A stretch of 64,000 nucleotides of DNA from Nannocystis sp. GTDB taxonomy: Bacteria; Myxococcota_A; Polyangia; Nannocystales; Nannocystaceae. Shown here piece after piece: positions 51,518-60,691 of this stretch. The stretch covers positions 62,001 through 126,000 of the forward strand of contig NZ_JADJNN010000015.1 of assembly GCF_016714285.1 (NCBI RefSeq). Reading direction: 5' to 3'. The position numbers were made by a program, and so were the translations under genes. The notes under the pieces were generated by a model. The model was given only the letters and a program-made list of their open reading frames with translations. It searched no databases and was not told where the DNA came from. How positions within the stretch are numbered: the stretch's first letter is position 1; each line of letters begins with the position of its first letter.

Positions 51518-54500
51518 TCAGTCGATGCGCGGGACGACGAGCGCCAGGCGGCCGTGCTCGAGCGCGTCGGCGACGGCGCGCTGGATCTGCCCCTCGTGGT
51601 GGTTGGTCACGTCGTCGAAGACCTCGTTGAGCTGGGCGAAGCAGGCGAGCAGCAGCCAGGCGATCGCCTCGCGGTCGCGGCGGCCGGTCGCGGCGGCCCA
51701 GCGCAGCAGCCAGTGGTCGCGGCGCAGGGCGACGCTCCACCGGTGGTGGTGGTCGTGGGTGACGGCGGCGAACTCGTCGCTGCCAGCGTCGCCCTCGAGC
51801 TCGATCCACACGCGGCCGCGGCGGTCCCACGGGCGCTGCGCGGGCAGGTCGGGGCGCAGCTGGTGCAGCCAGTACTCGAGCGTGGTGGCGAGGGTGACCT
51901 CGTCGATCGCGGCGCGGGGGTCGGGGTCGACGATCTCGCGGGTGCTGCCGCGGCTGTCGAGCTCGAGCACGCCGGGGTCGTCGTCGCTGGCGCGGCCGGG
52001 CGCGGGCTCGCGGGCGATCCGGGCCGGGTCGAGGGTGTGCTCGAGCCACGCGCGCAACACCGCGGGCAGGCCGGCGAGGTCGAGCTCGGCGAGCGCCGCC
52101 TGCGGGTCGCCGCCGCTGGCGAGGAAGCGGCGCACGAGGTGCGAGGCGGCGAGCGGGAGGCCGCGGCGGCCGGGGAACAGCGGCAACGCGAGCACGCGCT
52201 CGGCGACGGCGCCGACCGGCGGCACCCGCAGCTGGCCGTGTGGGTCGGCGATCACGGTGACGCGCCGGCCGGCGTGGGCGAGCAGGGTGGCGGCGGCGCG
52301 GGCGAAGGCATGGCCGTGCGGGTCCATGCCGGGGAGGCGGGCCAGCAGATCGTCGTAGATCGCGGCGGTGGCGTGCTGGACGGCGGCGGTGATCGCTACG
52401 AAGGCGGCCTCGGACCAGGGCGCGCGCAGGCGCAGCAGGCCGACCACGCCGAAGTCGGCGGCCAGCTCGTCGAAGCGGTAGAGCGGGCGCAGCTGCGGGT
52501 CGACGACGACGACGCCGGGCAGGGCCGGCTCCGCCGATGGCACGCCGATCGTGCCCTCGACCTCGTCGCAGGTGACGGGCGCCGAGGCGACGAAGGCTCG
52601 CTCGTCGCCGTGCTCGCGCGCCTCGGGGTCGCCGAGGTGGAAGTCGCAGGCCGGGAGCAGCTCGCCGCAGCCGGCGAGCTGCAGGTAGGCCCAGGGGGCG
52701 ATCCACAGCTCCTCGGGCGGCTCGCCGGGATCTTGCTCGAGCTGCTGCGGCAGGGTCCGCGCGGGGTGGACGATGAGGCGTTGACCGGCGCGCAGCGCCG
52801 CCGCGAGCGCGTCCGCGGCGTGGGCCCGGCCCGATCTGTCCATGGCCGCAGGGCCATGTCCCTTCGCACATGTCCCGTCAGACAGGTCGATCGCGTCGCC
52901 GAGCCAGGCCCGCAGCGGCGCCTCGTCGGCGGGGCCCAGCAGCAGCGGCGGATCGTCGGACGCGTCCGCGGCGGCGCCCGGGGCCACGGCGCGCACGCGG
53001 CCGCCGGCGCGGGTCATCCGCGCGGCGAGCTCGCGCGCGGACAGGCGGACCCCCGCGACGTCGGAGAACAGGCGCAGGCCGAGCAGGTCGACGCCGGGGG
53101 GACCGGGTACGGCCAGCGAGAAGGCGAGCGAGGCGGCGCCGTCCGGGCCGCGACGCAGGCGGAGCACGCAGCTGCGCGCGAGGGCGGCGAGGACCCGGTG
53201 GCGCGCGAGCGGACCGAGCTCGGCGTCGGGGTCGACGAGGCCGGCGAGGACGCGGTCGGCGGCCTCGGCGAGCCCGGCGGCGGCGTGGCGCAGGCAGGCG
53301 TCGGCGAGCGCCGCGACGGCGCCGGGGAGCAGCTGCGAGGGCGCGACGATCGGCAGGGTCACGACGAGCACATGGCCGTTGTGGAGCGCGGGCCTGGTGA
53401 CGCGGGCGAGCTCGCGGCCGGCGCTGTGCAGGACGACGAGGGCGCCGTCGCTGTGCTCGGCGGCGGTCGGCGTGTAGATGCGCAGGCGCAGCTCGGCGGC
53501 CTCGCCGAGCTGGAGGACGATCGGCCCGGGGCGCAGCTGGTCGAGGGTGATCGGCGGCAGCTCGATCGGCTGGACCAGCCACGGGCGGGCCGGCGGCTGC
53601 GCGGGGGGCTGGGTGTAGAACTCGAGGTCGGGGCTGCCGACCTCCACGCTCGGGGTGTGGATCTCGACACCGGTGCCGGCGAGGATGCGGAGGGCCGCGA
53701 CCTGGTCGGCGCGCGCGTGCAACAGATGAGCGCCGAGCGCCGCCGCGATCGCCTCGGCGGTGGCCGCCTCGCGGCCGCCCGCCGCGAGCTCAAAGGGCAC
53801 GAGCACGACGCGGAGCGCCGCACGCAGCCAGGCGCGCAGCTCGGCCACCGATGCGAAGTCCTCGCCGCCGTAGACCCGCGCGACCACGGCCTCGCTGGCG
53901 CCCTTGACCCCGAGCAGCGCGCGCGCGTAGGGCCGCAGGCGCAGCCACATCTCCTCGAAGCGGTCGTCGCGGACGACGCGGGCGTGGTCGGCGGACTTGC
54001 GCAGGCCGTCGAAGCAGACCACGCCGCCGAGCGGCGCGCCGGCGATGAGCTCGTGCTGGACGGACTCGATGAGCACGCCGCGGGTGAGCAGGGCGAACTC
54101 CGCCTTGCCGCCGATCTCGCTGCGCAGACCGATGGTGCCGTAGAGGTCGCCCTCGTCGAAGCTCATGTGGCGACGAAAGCCGATGATGCCGGGGACCCGC
54201 CGGGTCGAGTGTCCGAACACGGCGACGCCGTTGTAGAGGATCGGCACCGGCGCGGCGAGACAGCGGGACTCGATCATCCCGAGCTCGCGGTTGGGGCGGA
54301 GCTCGCCGCCGCCGCGGAGGCCCTCGGCGCGGATGAAGGTGCCGGCGAGGGCGTGGTCGGGGCGACCGACGTCGAGGCGGTCCTCGCCGGCGAACAGCTC
54401 CATGCGGGTGGTGCCCGCGAGCGTGCCGTCGCCCGACTCGATGATGATCTTGCGCGGGCTGTAGACCATCAGGGCGTTGACGCCGATCGCCAGCTCGCGC

Positions 54501-54808
54501 AGGTAGCCGAGGTCGGCGCGGTCCTTGGAGGCGAACAGGAAGTCGAACAGGCGGCCGAGCGCGGCCTCGGGGATGCCGCCGCCGACGTACGCGAGGGTGA
54601 CGGTGTCGTCGTCGCGTTCGACCTCGATCCACGAGGCGCCGTTGGCGATCGCCGACTGGACCAGCTCGAGGATGTAGCCGGCGGGGTCGGCGAGGGCGAA
54701 CTGGCGCAGCTTCTGGATCGCCTGCGTGCGCGCGAGGGTGAAGCGCTTGCGCTCGCTGAAGCCACCGGCGCGGCGAGCCTCGGCGATGACGGCGTCGATC
54801 GAGCTCAT
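51518..54808 (-). CDS. Hsp90-like (GHKL) protein with degenerate ATP-binding motifs
   Basis: 1096 residues. The N-terminal region aligns by eye with the GHKL fold of its upstream neighbour, but key residues are changed: the N box ELVQNSIDAG is ELVQSAIANG here (Asn to Ser52, Asp to Ala55); the G1 Asp is Tyr74 (LAYVGGGIP); and the second Gly box is GVNALMVYS. The ATP site is therefore probably dead or altered. The remaining approximately 850 residues are Ala/Leu-rich with no family recognised. It starts ATG at 54808 and overlaps the upstream GHKL gene by ATGA, so the two are translationally coupled. Likely a scaffold or pseudo-ATPase partner. Confidence 0.85.
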   Translation of the reverse strand: MSSIDAVIAEARRAGGFSERKRFTLARTQAIQKLRQFALADPAGYILELVQSAIANGASWIEVERDDDTVTLAYVGGGIPEAALGRLFDFLFASKDRADLGYLRELAIGVNALMVYSPRKIIIESGDGTLAGTTRMELFAGEDRLDVGRPDHALAGTFIRAEGLRGGGELRPNRELGMIESRCLAAPVPILYNGVAVFGHSTRRVPGIIGFRRHMSFDEGDLYGTIGLRSEIGGKAEFALLTRGVLIESVQHELIAGAPLGGVVCFDGLRKSADHARVVRDDRFEEMWLRLRPYARALLGVKGASEAVVARVYGGEDFASVAELRAWLRAALRVVLVPFELAAGGREAATAEAIAAALGAHLLHARADQVAALRILAGTGVEIHTPSVEVGSPDLEFYTQPPAQPPARPWLVQPIELPPITLDQLRPGPIVLQLGEAAELRLRIYTPTAAEHSDGALVVLHSAGRELARVTRPALHNGHVLVVTLPIVAPSQLLPGAVAALADACLRHAAAGLAEAADRVLAGLVDPDAELGPLARHRVLAALARSCVLRLRRGPDGAASLAFSLAVPGPPGVDLLGLRLFSDVAGVRLSARELAARMTRAGGRVRAVAPGAAADASDDPPLLLGPADEAPLRAWLGDAIDLSDGTCAKGHGPAAMDRSGRAHAADALAAALRAGQRLIVHPARTLPQQLEQDPGEPPEELWIAPWAYLQLAGCGELLPACDFHLGDPEAREHGDERAFVASAPVTCDEVEGTIGVPSAEPALPGVVVVDPQLRPLYRFDELAADFGVVGLLRLRAPWSEAAFVAITAAVQHATAAIYDDLLARLPGMDPHGHAFARAAATLLAHAGRRVTVIADPHGQLRVPPVGAVAERVLALPLFPGRRGLPLAASHLVRRFLASGGDPQAALAELDLAGLPAVLRAWLEHTLDPARIAREPAPGRASDDDPGVLELDSRGSTREIVDPDPRAAIDEVTLATTLEYWLHQLRPDLPAQRPWDRRGRVWIELEGDAGSDEFAAVTHDHHHRWSVALRRDHWLLRWAAATGRRDREAIAWLLLACFAQLNEVFDDVTNHHEGQIQRAVADALEHGRLALVVPRID

Positions 54809-56601
54809 CGCCGGCCTCCGCTGCGGCCACCACGGACGGACGCCGCGGCCTCGCTCGGGCGGGCCGCGGCCATCAGCGCCATATCGCGTCCGAGCAGGCG
54901 GTCCTCGACGAGCAGCAGGTCCTTGGCCAGGCAGTAGGCCGCGAGCTCGGGGGCCCGGCGCTGCAGGGCGAGCCAGCGCTGGAACAGCGGGTGCGCGCGG
55001 TGGACCGCGGCCTCGGGCCGACGCGGGCGCTTGGCGAGGAACAGGCGGCCGTCGGGTGGTCGCTGCATCATCGGGGCGATCGCGCGGCCGAGCACGAACA
55101 GCGGGCCGCCGTCGTCGAGCGCGCACAGGACCAGGCGGCGGTACCCGGCGTCGATCGCCGCGAGCAGCTCGGACGCGGCGGTGACGAGGCGCTGCTCCTC
55201 GGGGCTCGGCGTCACCGCCACGACGCGCAGGAACACGGCCTCCGGCGCGGTGACGTGGAGCTCGGGCTCAGCCAGCGGCAAGCCGAGCGCGGCGAGGCGG
55301 CCGCGCAGGCTGCGACGGTGGCGGTGACTCGCATAGCGGGCGGCGAGGCGGGCCGGCGCGCCGTGGCTCGACAGCGCATCCGACTCGCCCCCGAGGCCGG
55401 CGCGCAGCAACACCGGGGTGCCGGCGGCGAGCAGCTGATCCTCGAGCGGGCCGGCGGCGTCGCTGCAGAACACGCGGCGGTCCTCGCTGGCGGCGTCCCA
55501 CAGGCGTGCGAGGCTGATCGCGCGGCCGTCGACGGTGCGCAGGAGCGGGCGATCGTCGTGGCGGGCGAGCGCCGCCTCGGGCTCGCTGGCGAGGTAGCCG
55601 AGCAGCTCGGCGTAGCGGCGCAGGTCGGCGATGGTCCACGCCGGGCGGGCGCCGAGGGCCTCGAGCTCGGCGACCAGGGCGGCCTGCAGCGGGCCGTCGG
55701 CGGCCGCGAGCACCAGCTCGATCGCCTTGAAGAAGTTGCCCTCGCGGACCACCGTGTCGCGGCTGAGGGTGTGCTCGAGGTAGCGCGACTTGACCTTGAA
55801 GGCGACGTGGGCGAGGCGGCTCGCGTGCTCGCCGAGCAGCGCGGGGCCGTCGCTCGAGACGGAGAGCGCGAGGCCCTTGTTGTAGAAGCCGTACTCGGGC
55901 TGGCGGTGGAACGCGAGCACGACCTCGGTGCCCTCGGCGGCGCTGCGGGTGAGGCACTCGCCGACGACCTCGAAGGGCTGGTTGACGGGCTCGGGTCCGG
56001 CGCCGAAGCTGCGGTCCTCGAAGCTGATCTCGGCCTCGGAGTGGACGCACCAGCGGCGCAAGGTGTCGCGGCTGCCCTGCACGAGCTCGCGGTAGCGGGC
56101 CCGGTCACCGGCGATGTAGAGGGTGATCTGGGTGCCCTCGACCGGGGTTTCGAGGCGGGTCTTGGTGAAGCTGCGGTCGGGGTGGAACAGCACCTCCCAG
56201 GCCTCGCCGCCGCGGCCGGTGTGCAGCAGCACGGCGCGCGGGTCGGGGGCGAAGATCGAGACGAAGCCGATGCCGAACTTGCCGATCTTGGTGAGGTCGC
56301 CGTCCTTGCTCGAGGAGAACAGGCGGGTCAGCTGGTCGTCGATGATCGCCTCGTTCATGCCCTCGCCGGCGTCGTCGACGTGAATCGCGATCGTGCCCTC
56401 GTCGCCGGCACCGTCGCCACCCGCGTCGCCACCCTGGTCGGTGGCCAGGAACTCGAGCCACACCTCGATCGCGGCCGAGCCGGCGTCGATGCTGTTCTGG
56501 ACGAGCTCGCGGTAGAAATCGAGGGCCGAGCTGAACTGGGTGACGAGGTTCTCGACCGCCTGGACGGTGAAGTCGACCTCGAACTCGGGCTCCACGGGCA
56601 T
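54805..56601 (-). CDS. Hsp90-like (GHKL) ATPase with intact motifs
   Basis: 598 residues. The GHKL ATP-binding motifs are intact: N box YRELVQNSIDAG (Glu32, Asn36, Asp39), G1 VDDAGEGM (Asp77, Gly79, Gly81), G2 IGKFGIGF (107-112). A middle domain follows that resembles Hsp90 (PDRSFTKTRLETPVEGTQI), then an unknown C-terminal half, shorter than true Hsp90 and without its MEEVD-like end. Cytoplasmic, ATP-driven conformational change is expected. ATG at 56601. It is first in the run to 49027, so the pair and the vWA protein may form one functional unit. Confidence 0.9.
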   Translation of the reverse strand: MPVEPEFEVDFTVQAVENLVTQFSSALDFYRELVQNSIDAGSAAIEVWLEFLATDQGGDAGGDGAGDEGTIAIHVDDAGEGMNEAIIDDQLTRLFSSSKDGDLTKIGKFGIGFVSIFAPDPRAVLLHTGRGGEAWEVLFHPDRSFTKTRLETPVEGTQITLYIAGDRARYRELVQGSRDTLRRWCVHSEAEISFEDRSFGAGPEPVNQPFEVVGECLTRSAAEGTEVVLAFHRQPEYGFYNKGLALSVSSDGPALLGEHASRLAHVAFKVKSRYLEHTLSRDTVVREGNFFKAIELVLAAADGPLQAALVAELEALGARPAWTIADLRRYAELLGYLASEPEAALARHDDRPLLRTVDGRAISLARLWDAASEDRRVFCSDAAGPLEDQLLAAGTPVLLRAGLGGESDALSSHGAPARLAARYASHRHRRSLRGRLAALGLPLAEPELHVTAPEAVFLRVVAVTPSPEEQRLVTAASELLAAIDAGYRRLVLCALDDGGPLFVLGRAIAPMMQRPPDGRLFLAKRPRRPEAAVHRAHPLFQRWLALQRRAPELAAYCLAKDLLLVEDRLLGRDMALMAAARPSEAAASVRGGRSGGRR

Positions 56602-56680
56602 CGGCCGGCCATGTTAGGCGGGCCCGCGCGAACGCACCAGGCCCGACCTGCGGGGCCCGGCGCGGGCGCGGACCCGCCTA

Positions 56681-57115
56681 TCACTCGTAGGCATCGACGC
56701 CGGCCTGGATCTCGGCCTGGGACATCTCCTTGATCTTCTGGGTGACGCGCCAGATGTGGCCGAAGGGGTCGCGGAAGCGGCCCGATCGGTCGCCGTAGAA
56801 CTGGTCGGCGATCGGGTAGACCACGGTCGCGCCGGCCCGCTCGAGGCTGGCGCCGACGGCGTCGACATCCGCGACCTCGAGGGTGAGGATCACCGGCGAG
56901 CCGCCGAGCGAGGTCGGGGCGTCGTTGTGCCACTCGCGGTGCTCCTCGGAGATCGAGAATTGTTGGTCGCCGATCGCCAGCTCGGCGCACACAATCTGGC
57001 CGCCGAGCTTGGCGTCCGCGTAGCGCGACAGCTCGCGCGCGTCGAAGGCGGCCTTGTAGAAGTCGATGGCGCGGGGACAGTCGGCGATGACGAGGTGCGG
57101 GTGAAGCTTGGGCAT
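56681..57115 (-). CDS. VOC-family protein (PhnB/glyoxalase-like)
   Basis: 144 residues, a single VOC module (HLVIADCPRAIDFYKAAF, FSISEEHREWHND, VYPIADQFYGDRSGRFRDPF) like the PhnB/DUF1428-related proteins. ATG at 57115. TATGCT at 57184-57189 (minus strand) may be part of the promoter. Small-molecule binding or dioxygenase-like activity cannot be told from this alone. Confidence 0.85.
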   Translation of the reverse strand: MPKLHPHLVIADCPRAIDFYKAAFDARELSRYADAKLGGQIVCAELAIGDQQFSISEEHREWHNDAPTSLGGSPVILTLEVADVDAVGASLERAGATVVYPIADQFYGDRSGRFRDPFGHIWRVTQKIKEMSQAEIQAGVDAYE

Positions 57116-57140
57116 GGGCGCGGTGTGGTGGGTGAGCGGG

Positions 57141-57180
57141 GCGCGATGCGGCGCGATGCGGCGCGATGGGGCGCGATGCG
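57141..57180. repeat. four 10-bp tandem units
   Basis: GCGCGATGCG repeated four times (the third copy ends GGG instead of GCG) between the divergent VOC gene and the lipoprotein gene. Could vary between strains. Confidence 0.6.
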
Positions 57181-57301
57181 GCGAGCATACGCCGCGAGCG
57201 GGCTCGCGCGGAGCGGGGCCTCGCGCCTCACCTAACAGCGTTCAATCACCGCATTCTCTGGCGTCGCGACGGCCTCATCTCGTATGCTGGCCGCCTCGTC
57301 G

Positions 57302-57850
57302 ATGGACCCACGCATCAAGATCCCCGTGCTCGCCCTGATCGGGCTGAGCCTCACCGAGTGCGGCAAGGATGACACCATCGTCGGCACCTGGACGGCGGTC
57401 CAGGTCGACATGGAGAAGTTCCCGATGGTCGAGATGATGGACGGCTACTCGTCGCGCTTCGGGGCCGAGCTGCGGGTCGAGGACGACCTGTCCGGCGACT
57501 TCGGCTACTACGCCGCGTACAGCATGGACGGGGTCGGCGTGCGTCAGGAGCAGCGCTTCGGGGTGACCGTCGATGATGACGACGCGCCGCGTTACCACAT
57601 CAGCATCGACTACGTCCCGGACGTTCAGTCCGAGCCGCCTGGCGTGCCCTACGAGGGCCCGGTGCCCGCGGACGCGATGGGTCCGCTGGGCAGCTTGCGG
57701 GCGCGGAGTATCCCGCTGGCCGCGGAGACCTCGCCCTACTTCGACTGCGAGCTCGCGGGCGACCGCCTCGACTGCACGCTGACTGGGGTTGGTGAACCGG
57801 GCTCGCCGCCGGCGGAGTGGCACTTCGTTCGCAAGTCGGAGGAGGGCTGA
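57302..57850 (+). CDS. lipoprotein-like secreted protein, member 1 of a tandem pair
   Basis: 182 residues from the ATG at 57302; signal peptide MDPRIKIPVLALIGLSLTEC, with Cys at position 20 but a non-canonical Glu at -1. The mature part is acidic and beta-rich with no recognised motif. It shares its N-terminal pattern with the next gene (MDPRNRIPVIALLGLSC), so the two are paralogues. The stop and the next start overlap (TGATG). TATGCT at 57283-57288 is a possible -10. Confidence 0.75.
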   Translation: MDPRIKIPVLALIGLSLTECGKDDTIVGTWTAVQVDMEKFPMVEMMDGYSSRFGAELRVEDDLSGDFGYYAAYSMDGVGVRQEQRFGVTVDDDDAPRYHISIDYVPDVQSEPPGVPYEGPVPADAMGPLGSLRARSIPLAAETSPYFDCELAGDRLDCTLTGVGEPGSPPAEWHFVRKSEEG

Positions 57851-58581
57851 TGGACCCGCGCAACCGGATCCCCGTGATCGCCCTGCTGGGCCTCAGCTGC
57901 AGCGAGTGCACCGAGCGCGACGGTGAGGTCGACCCGCTGGTCGGCGAGTGGGAGGCGATCGAGATCGACGGCGAGAAGTACCCGATGGTCGACACCGGCC
58001 CGAGCGGGGGCCCGGCCGTGGAGCTCCGGCGCGGCTGGGACCTGCAGGTCACGGCGGCCCACAGCGGCACCCTGTCCTACTTTCAAGAGTACGGGGACGG
58101 CCACGCCAGCTACGGCTTCGAGTATTACAGCGAGCTCGAGATCGACGCCAACGACGCGCCCAAGTACCGCCTGTCGATCCGCGGCGACCTCGTGCACATC
58201 GGCGGCGATGAGTACACCACGGGCTACGACACCGGCTACGACACCGGCTACGACACCGGCTACGACACCGGCTACGACACCGGCACCGGCACCGGCACTG
58301 GCACTGGCACGGACACTGGCACGGACACTGGCACCGGAACCGGCACCGGCACCGATACTGGCTACGCGACCAGCACGGGAGCGCTCGACGACGACGAGCT
58401 GGTCTTCGATGAGTTCGAGCGCCAGCTGGTCGACCCCCCGCGCGAGACCCGGGCCACCGCGCTGATGATCCTCGACTGCGAGCTCAAGGCCGAGCAGCTG
58501 CACTGCGTGCGCCAGATCGGCGCGGGCGACGATGGTGAGAAGAAGACGTGGACCTTCGCGCGGGTCGCCGACGACGCCTAG
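57850..58581 (+). CDS. lipoprotein with GYDT tandem repeats, member 2 of the pair
   Basis: 243 residues; signal peptide MDPRNRIPVIALLGLSC with a better lipobox (GLSC). Middle region contains five GYDT units and a long GT/DT-rich stretch, a flexible linker; the C-terminal approximately 70 residues contain two Cys (DCELKAEQLHCV). The start overlaps the upstream stop by 1 nt. Probably arose by duplication of the neighbour, then gained the repeats. Confidence 0.75.
   Translation: MDPRNRIPVIALLGLSCSECTERDGEVDPLVGEWEAIEIDGEKYPMVDTGPSGGPAVELRRGWDLQVTAAHSGTLSYFQEYGDGHASYGFEYYSELEIDANDAPKYRLSIRGDLVHIGGDEYTTGYDTGYDTGYDTGYDTGYDTGTGTGTGTGTDTGTDTGTGTGTGTDTGYATSTGALDDDELVFDEFERQLVDPPRETRATALMILDCELKAEQLHCVRQIGAGDDGEKKTWTFARVADDA
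58222..58281 (+). repeat. five 12-bp units (GGCTACGACACC)
   Basis: Perfect tandem copies coding for G-Y-D-T; followed by GT-rich variants to about 58370. Likely unstable. Confidence 0.75.
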
Positions 58582-58625
58582 TGCACGTCGTCAGGCCCGT
58601 CGTCTGGTGGTCCGCACATATCTGA

Positions 58626-59015
58626 TCACGGCACGATCCAGCGCAGGACCGCCTCGGCGGTGGTGTGCGGGGAGCTGTTGAAGCAGAGCTTCGCGTCTGG
58701 CGCAGCGCTGTGGATCAGGTTGACGATCTGCTCGAAGAGCAGGAAGTGCGCCGGGACCACGCGGACGCCCGCGCCGATCAGGACCGCCGCGAAGCGCTTG
58801 GCGGCGAAGCGCTCGCGGATCTGCGGCTCCGCGGACGCCCACACGTGGTCGGTGAGGCACCACTCGGCGTCGAAGCCAGCCTCGCTCAGCTGGTCGAGCG
58901 CGGCCTGCAGACCGGCCGCGAGCTTGTGCTCGTCGAGGCCAGGGAACTGCGTGTAATCGACGACCTTCGGGTCGAGGCCGATGAGGAGGACGGACTTTCG
59001 CGGGCTGTGGGTCAT
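58626..59015 (-). CDS. small protein of unknown function
   Basis: 129 residues from the ATG at 59015, with a strand-helix pattern starting VLLIGLDPKVVDYTQFPGLD and AAVLIGAGVRVVPAHFLLFE, suggesting a Rossmann-like or response-regulator-like fold, but with no conserved catalytic motif. No signal peptide. Unknown. Confidence 0.65.
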   Translation of the reverse strand: MTHSPRKSVLLIGLDPKVVDYTQFPGLDEHKLAAGLQAALDQLSEAGFDAEWCLTDHVWASAEPQIRERFAAKRFAAVLIGAGVRVVPAHFLLFEQIVNLIHSAAPDAKLCFNSSPHTTAEAVLRWIVP

Positions 59016-59066
59016 GAGATATGGGAGGCTTCAGAGAGGGATCGCGCAGATGCTGTGATGCTGGCC

Positions 59067-60536
59067 TCAGGCCCGGCGGCGGCGCGGACGGGCCAGCAGG
59101 GCCAGCCCGGCGAGCGCGAGCAGGCTGTCCCCCGGGACATGTCCGCTGCGACAGCCGCAGCCCTCGTCGCTGTCCTTCTGGCCGAGCCCGGTGTCGCTGC
59201 CGCCGGCATCCGTGTTCGACGCGCTGGCATCCGTGTCCGACGCGCTGGCGTTCGTGTTCGAACCGCCGCCATCGGTGGTCGGGGTGTCGCCGGTCGGGTC
59301 GGTCTCACCGCCGCTGGCGTCGCCGGTGCTCTCGGGCTCGGGCGGGTCGGGTGTGGGGGCGGGCTTGTTGACGCCGATGCACACGGGCGTGGCCTCGCCG
59401 ATGTTGCCGGCGCGGTCGAGGCCGGTGGCGCCGATGCAGTAGCCGCCGGTGGGGAAGGAGGGCTTGAACTCGTAGGGCTTGAACTTGGCGAGGCCGCCGG
59501 GGACGGGCTTGTCGTTGACCAGCAGCTGCACCGATTCCATGCCCCAGCCGTCGTCCTGGGCGTCGATGGTGACGGTCACCTGCACGTTGCCCATGCCCAT
59601 GAACTCCTCGCCCGCCATCGGCGCGACGATCGTCACCGTCGGCGGCGTGGTGTCCGGGGTCGGATCGAAGGCCGCCCCGCAGGTCGCGCTGTAGGCCCCC
59701 ACGGGCCCGCCGGAGCAGCCGTCGGGCCAGGTCCTGCCGCCGGCCGCGGGGGTGCTCGGGAACTCCTGGCAGTCGAAGCTGGGGGCCCAGGTGCCGTCGG
59801 CGTCGTGGCAGGGGGTGAGGTCGAGGCCGGTCTCCTGCTCGAACCACTGCATGCCGTTATGCATCATCGAGTACACGCCGCCCTCGCCGCAGTTCTGGCC
59901 GTAGGAGGTGATGCCGAACACGCGCCAGGTGCCGTCGGCGACCTGCAGGAACACTGGGCCGCCGGAGTCGCCGTAGCAGCTGTCCTTGCCGCCGCCGCCG
60001 ATCAGGATCTCCTGGCCATCGAACCCGGTGATCGTGGTGGTGACCTCGCGCTTGAGCCCGTAGGGGCCGTTGTCGGCCTCGCCGAAGCCGACGATCGTCA
60101 CCGTCTGGCCAGGCTGGAGCAGGTCGGTCTCGCAGCCCATCAGCACTGGCACGATCGGGACGTCCTGGACCGGCTCGCTGAGCTTGCAGAACGCGAAGTC
60201 GCTGCCCGTGCCTGGCCCGCCGTTGGGGTAGGTCTTGCAGAACTCGGTGAACACCGTGCGCTTGGGCTGGTCGACGTTCTCACCGAACCCGATCTGGGAG
60301 AAGCCAGTGCCGCAGTGCTGGGCGTAGATCACCACCTGCGGGTGCACCAGCGTGCCGGTACAGCTGCCCTCCATCGACACCGTGGTCGGCCATCCGCACA
60401 GGGCCACCTCGGTGCCGCCGTAGATCGTCTGCGGGTCGGTGGGGGTGGCGCGGAGGCCCTGCGGATCTCCTGCACGCGCGGGTGTTGCGACCAGACCTGC
60501 GACTGCAACCGAGAGGGTGAGACGGAGAGGCGTCAT
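59067..60536 (-). CDS. trypsin-like secreted serine protease with MYXO-CTERM-type tail
   Basis: 489 residues. Signal peptide ending PARA-GD, then an S1 protease domain with catalytic His74 (YAQHC), Asp113 (GSDFAFC) and Ser191 (CYGDSGGPV). A second, Ig-like region (PPTVTIVAPMAGEEFMG...) and a Thr/Asp/Ser-rich linker lead to the C-terminus GCGCRSG, a hydrophobic helix and RPRRRR, matching the MYXO-CTERM sorting signal. Secreted and surface-anchored; possibly degrades prey or host proteins. A TGTCCCCCGGGACA palindrome lies in the 3' coding part (59126-59139). Confidence 0.9.
   Translation of the reverse strand: MTPLRLTLSVAVAGLVATPARAGDPQGLRATPTDPQTIYGGTEVALCGWPTTVSMEGSCTGTLVHPQVVIYAQHCGTGFSQIGFGENVDQPKRTVFTEFCKTYPNGGPGTGSDFAFCKLSEPVQDVPIVPVLMGCETDLLQPGQTVTIVGFGEADNGPYGLKREVTTTITGFDGQEILIGGGGKDSCYGDSGGPVFLQVADGTWRVFGITSYGQNCGEGGVYSMMHNGMQWFEQETGLDLTPCHDADGTWAPSFDCQEFPSTPAAGGRTWPDGCSGGPVGAYSATCGAAFDPTPDTTPPTVTIVAPMAGEEFMGMGNVQVTVTIDAQDDGWGMESVQLLVNDKPVPGGLAKFKPYEFKPSFPTGGYCIGATGLDRAGNIGEATPVCIGVNKPAPTPDPPEPESTGDASGGETDPTGDTPTTDGGGSNTNASASDTDASASNTDAGGSDTGLGQKDSDEGCGCRSGHVPGDSLLALAGLALLARPRRRRA
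59126..59139. repeat. TGTCCC-CC-GGGACA palindrome
   Basis: Perfect 6-bp inverted repeat in the protease gene near the C-terminal signal. Member of the scattered palindrome family. Confidence 0.5.
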
Positions 60537-60691
60537 GGCAGGACGGTCGCCTGGCCGGTTTAGGAATACAAGCTTCCACGCGTCGAGCGTCGTCTCACAT
60601 CGCGCGGCACTCACCGTGAGGCGCATCGGCGCCGCGAGGTATCGCGGTTGCGTGAGTTTTGCTAGCGTGGCGTTCAGGAGACCTGGGGACC

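Noticed and set aside
57141..57180. Origin-type iteron array
   Set aside because: Only four 10-bp copies, very GC-rich, with no initiator gene or AT-rich unwinding region near.
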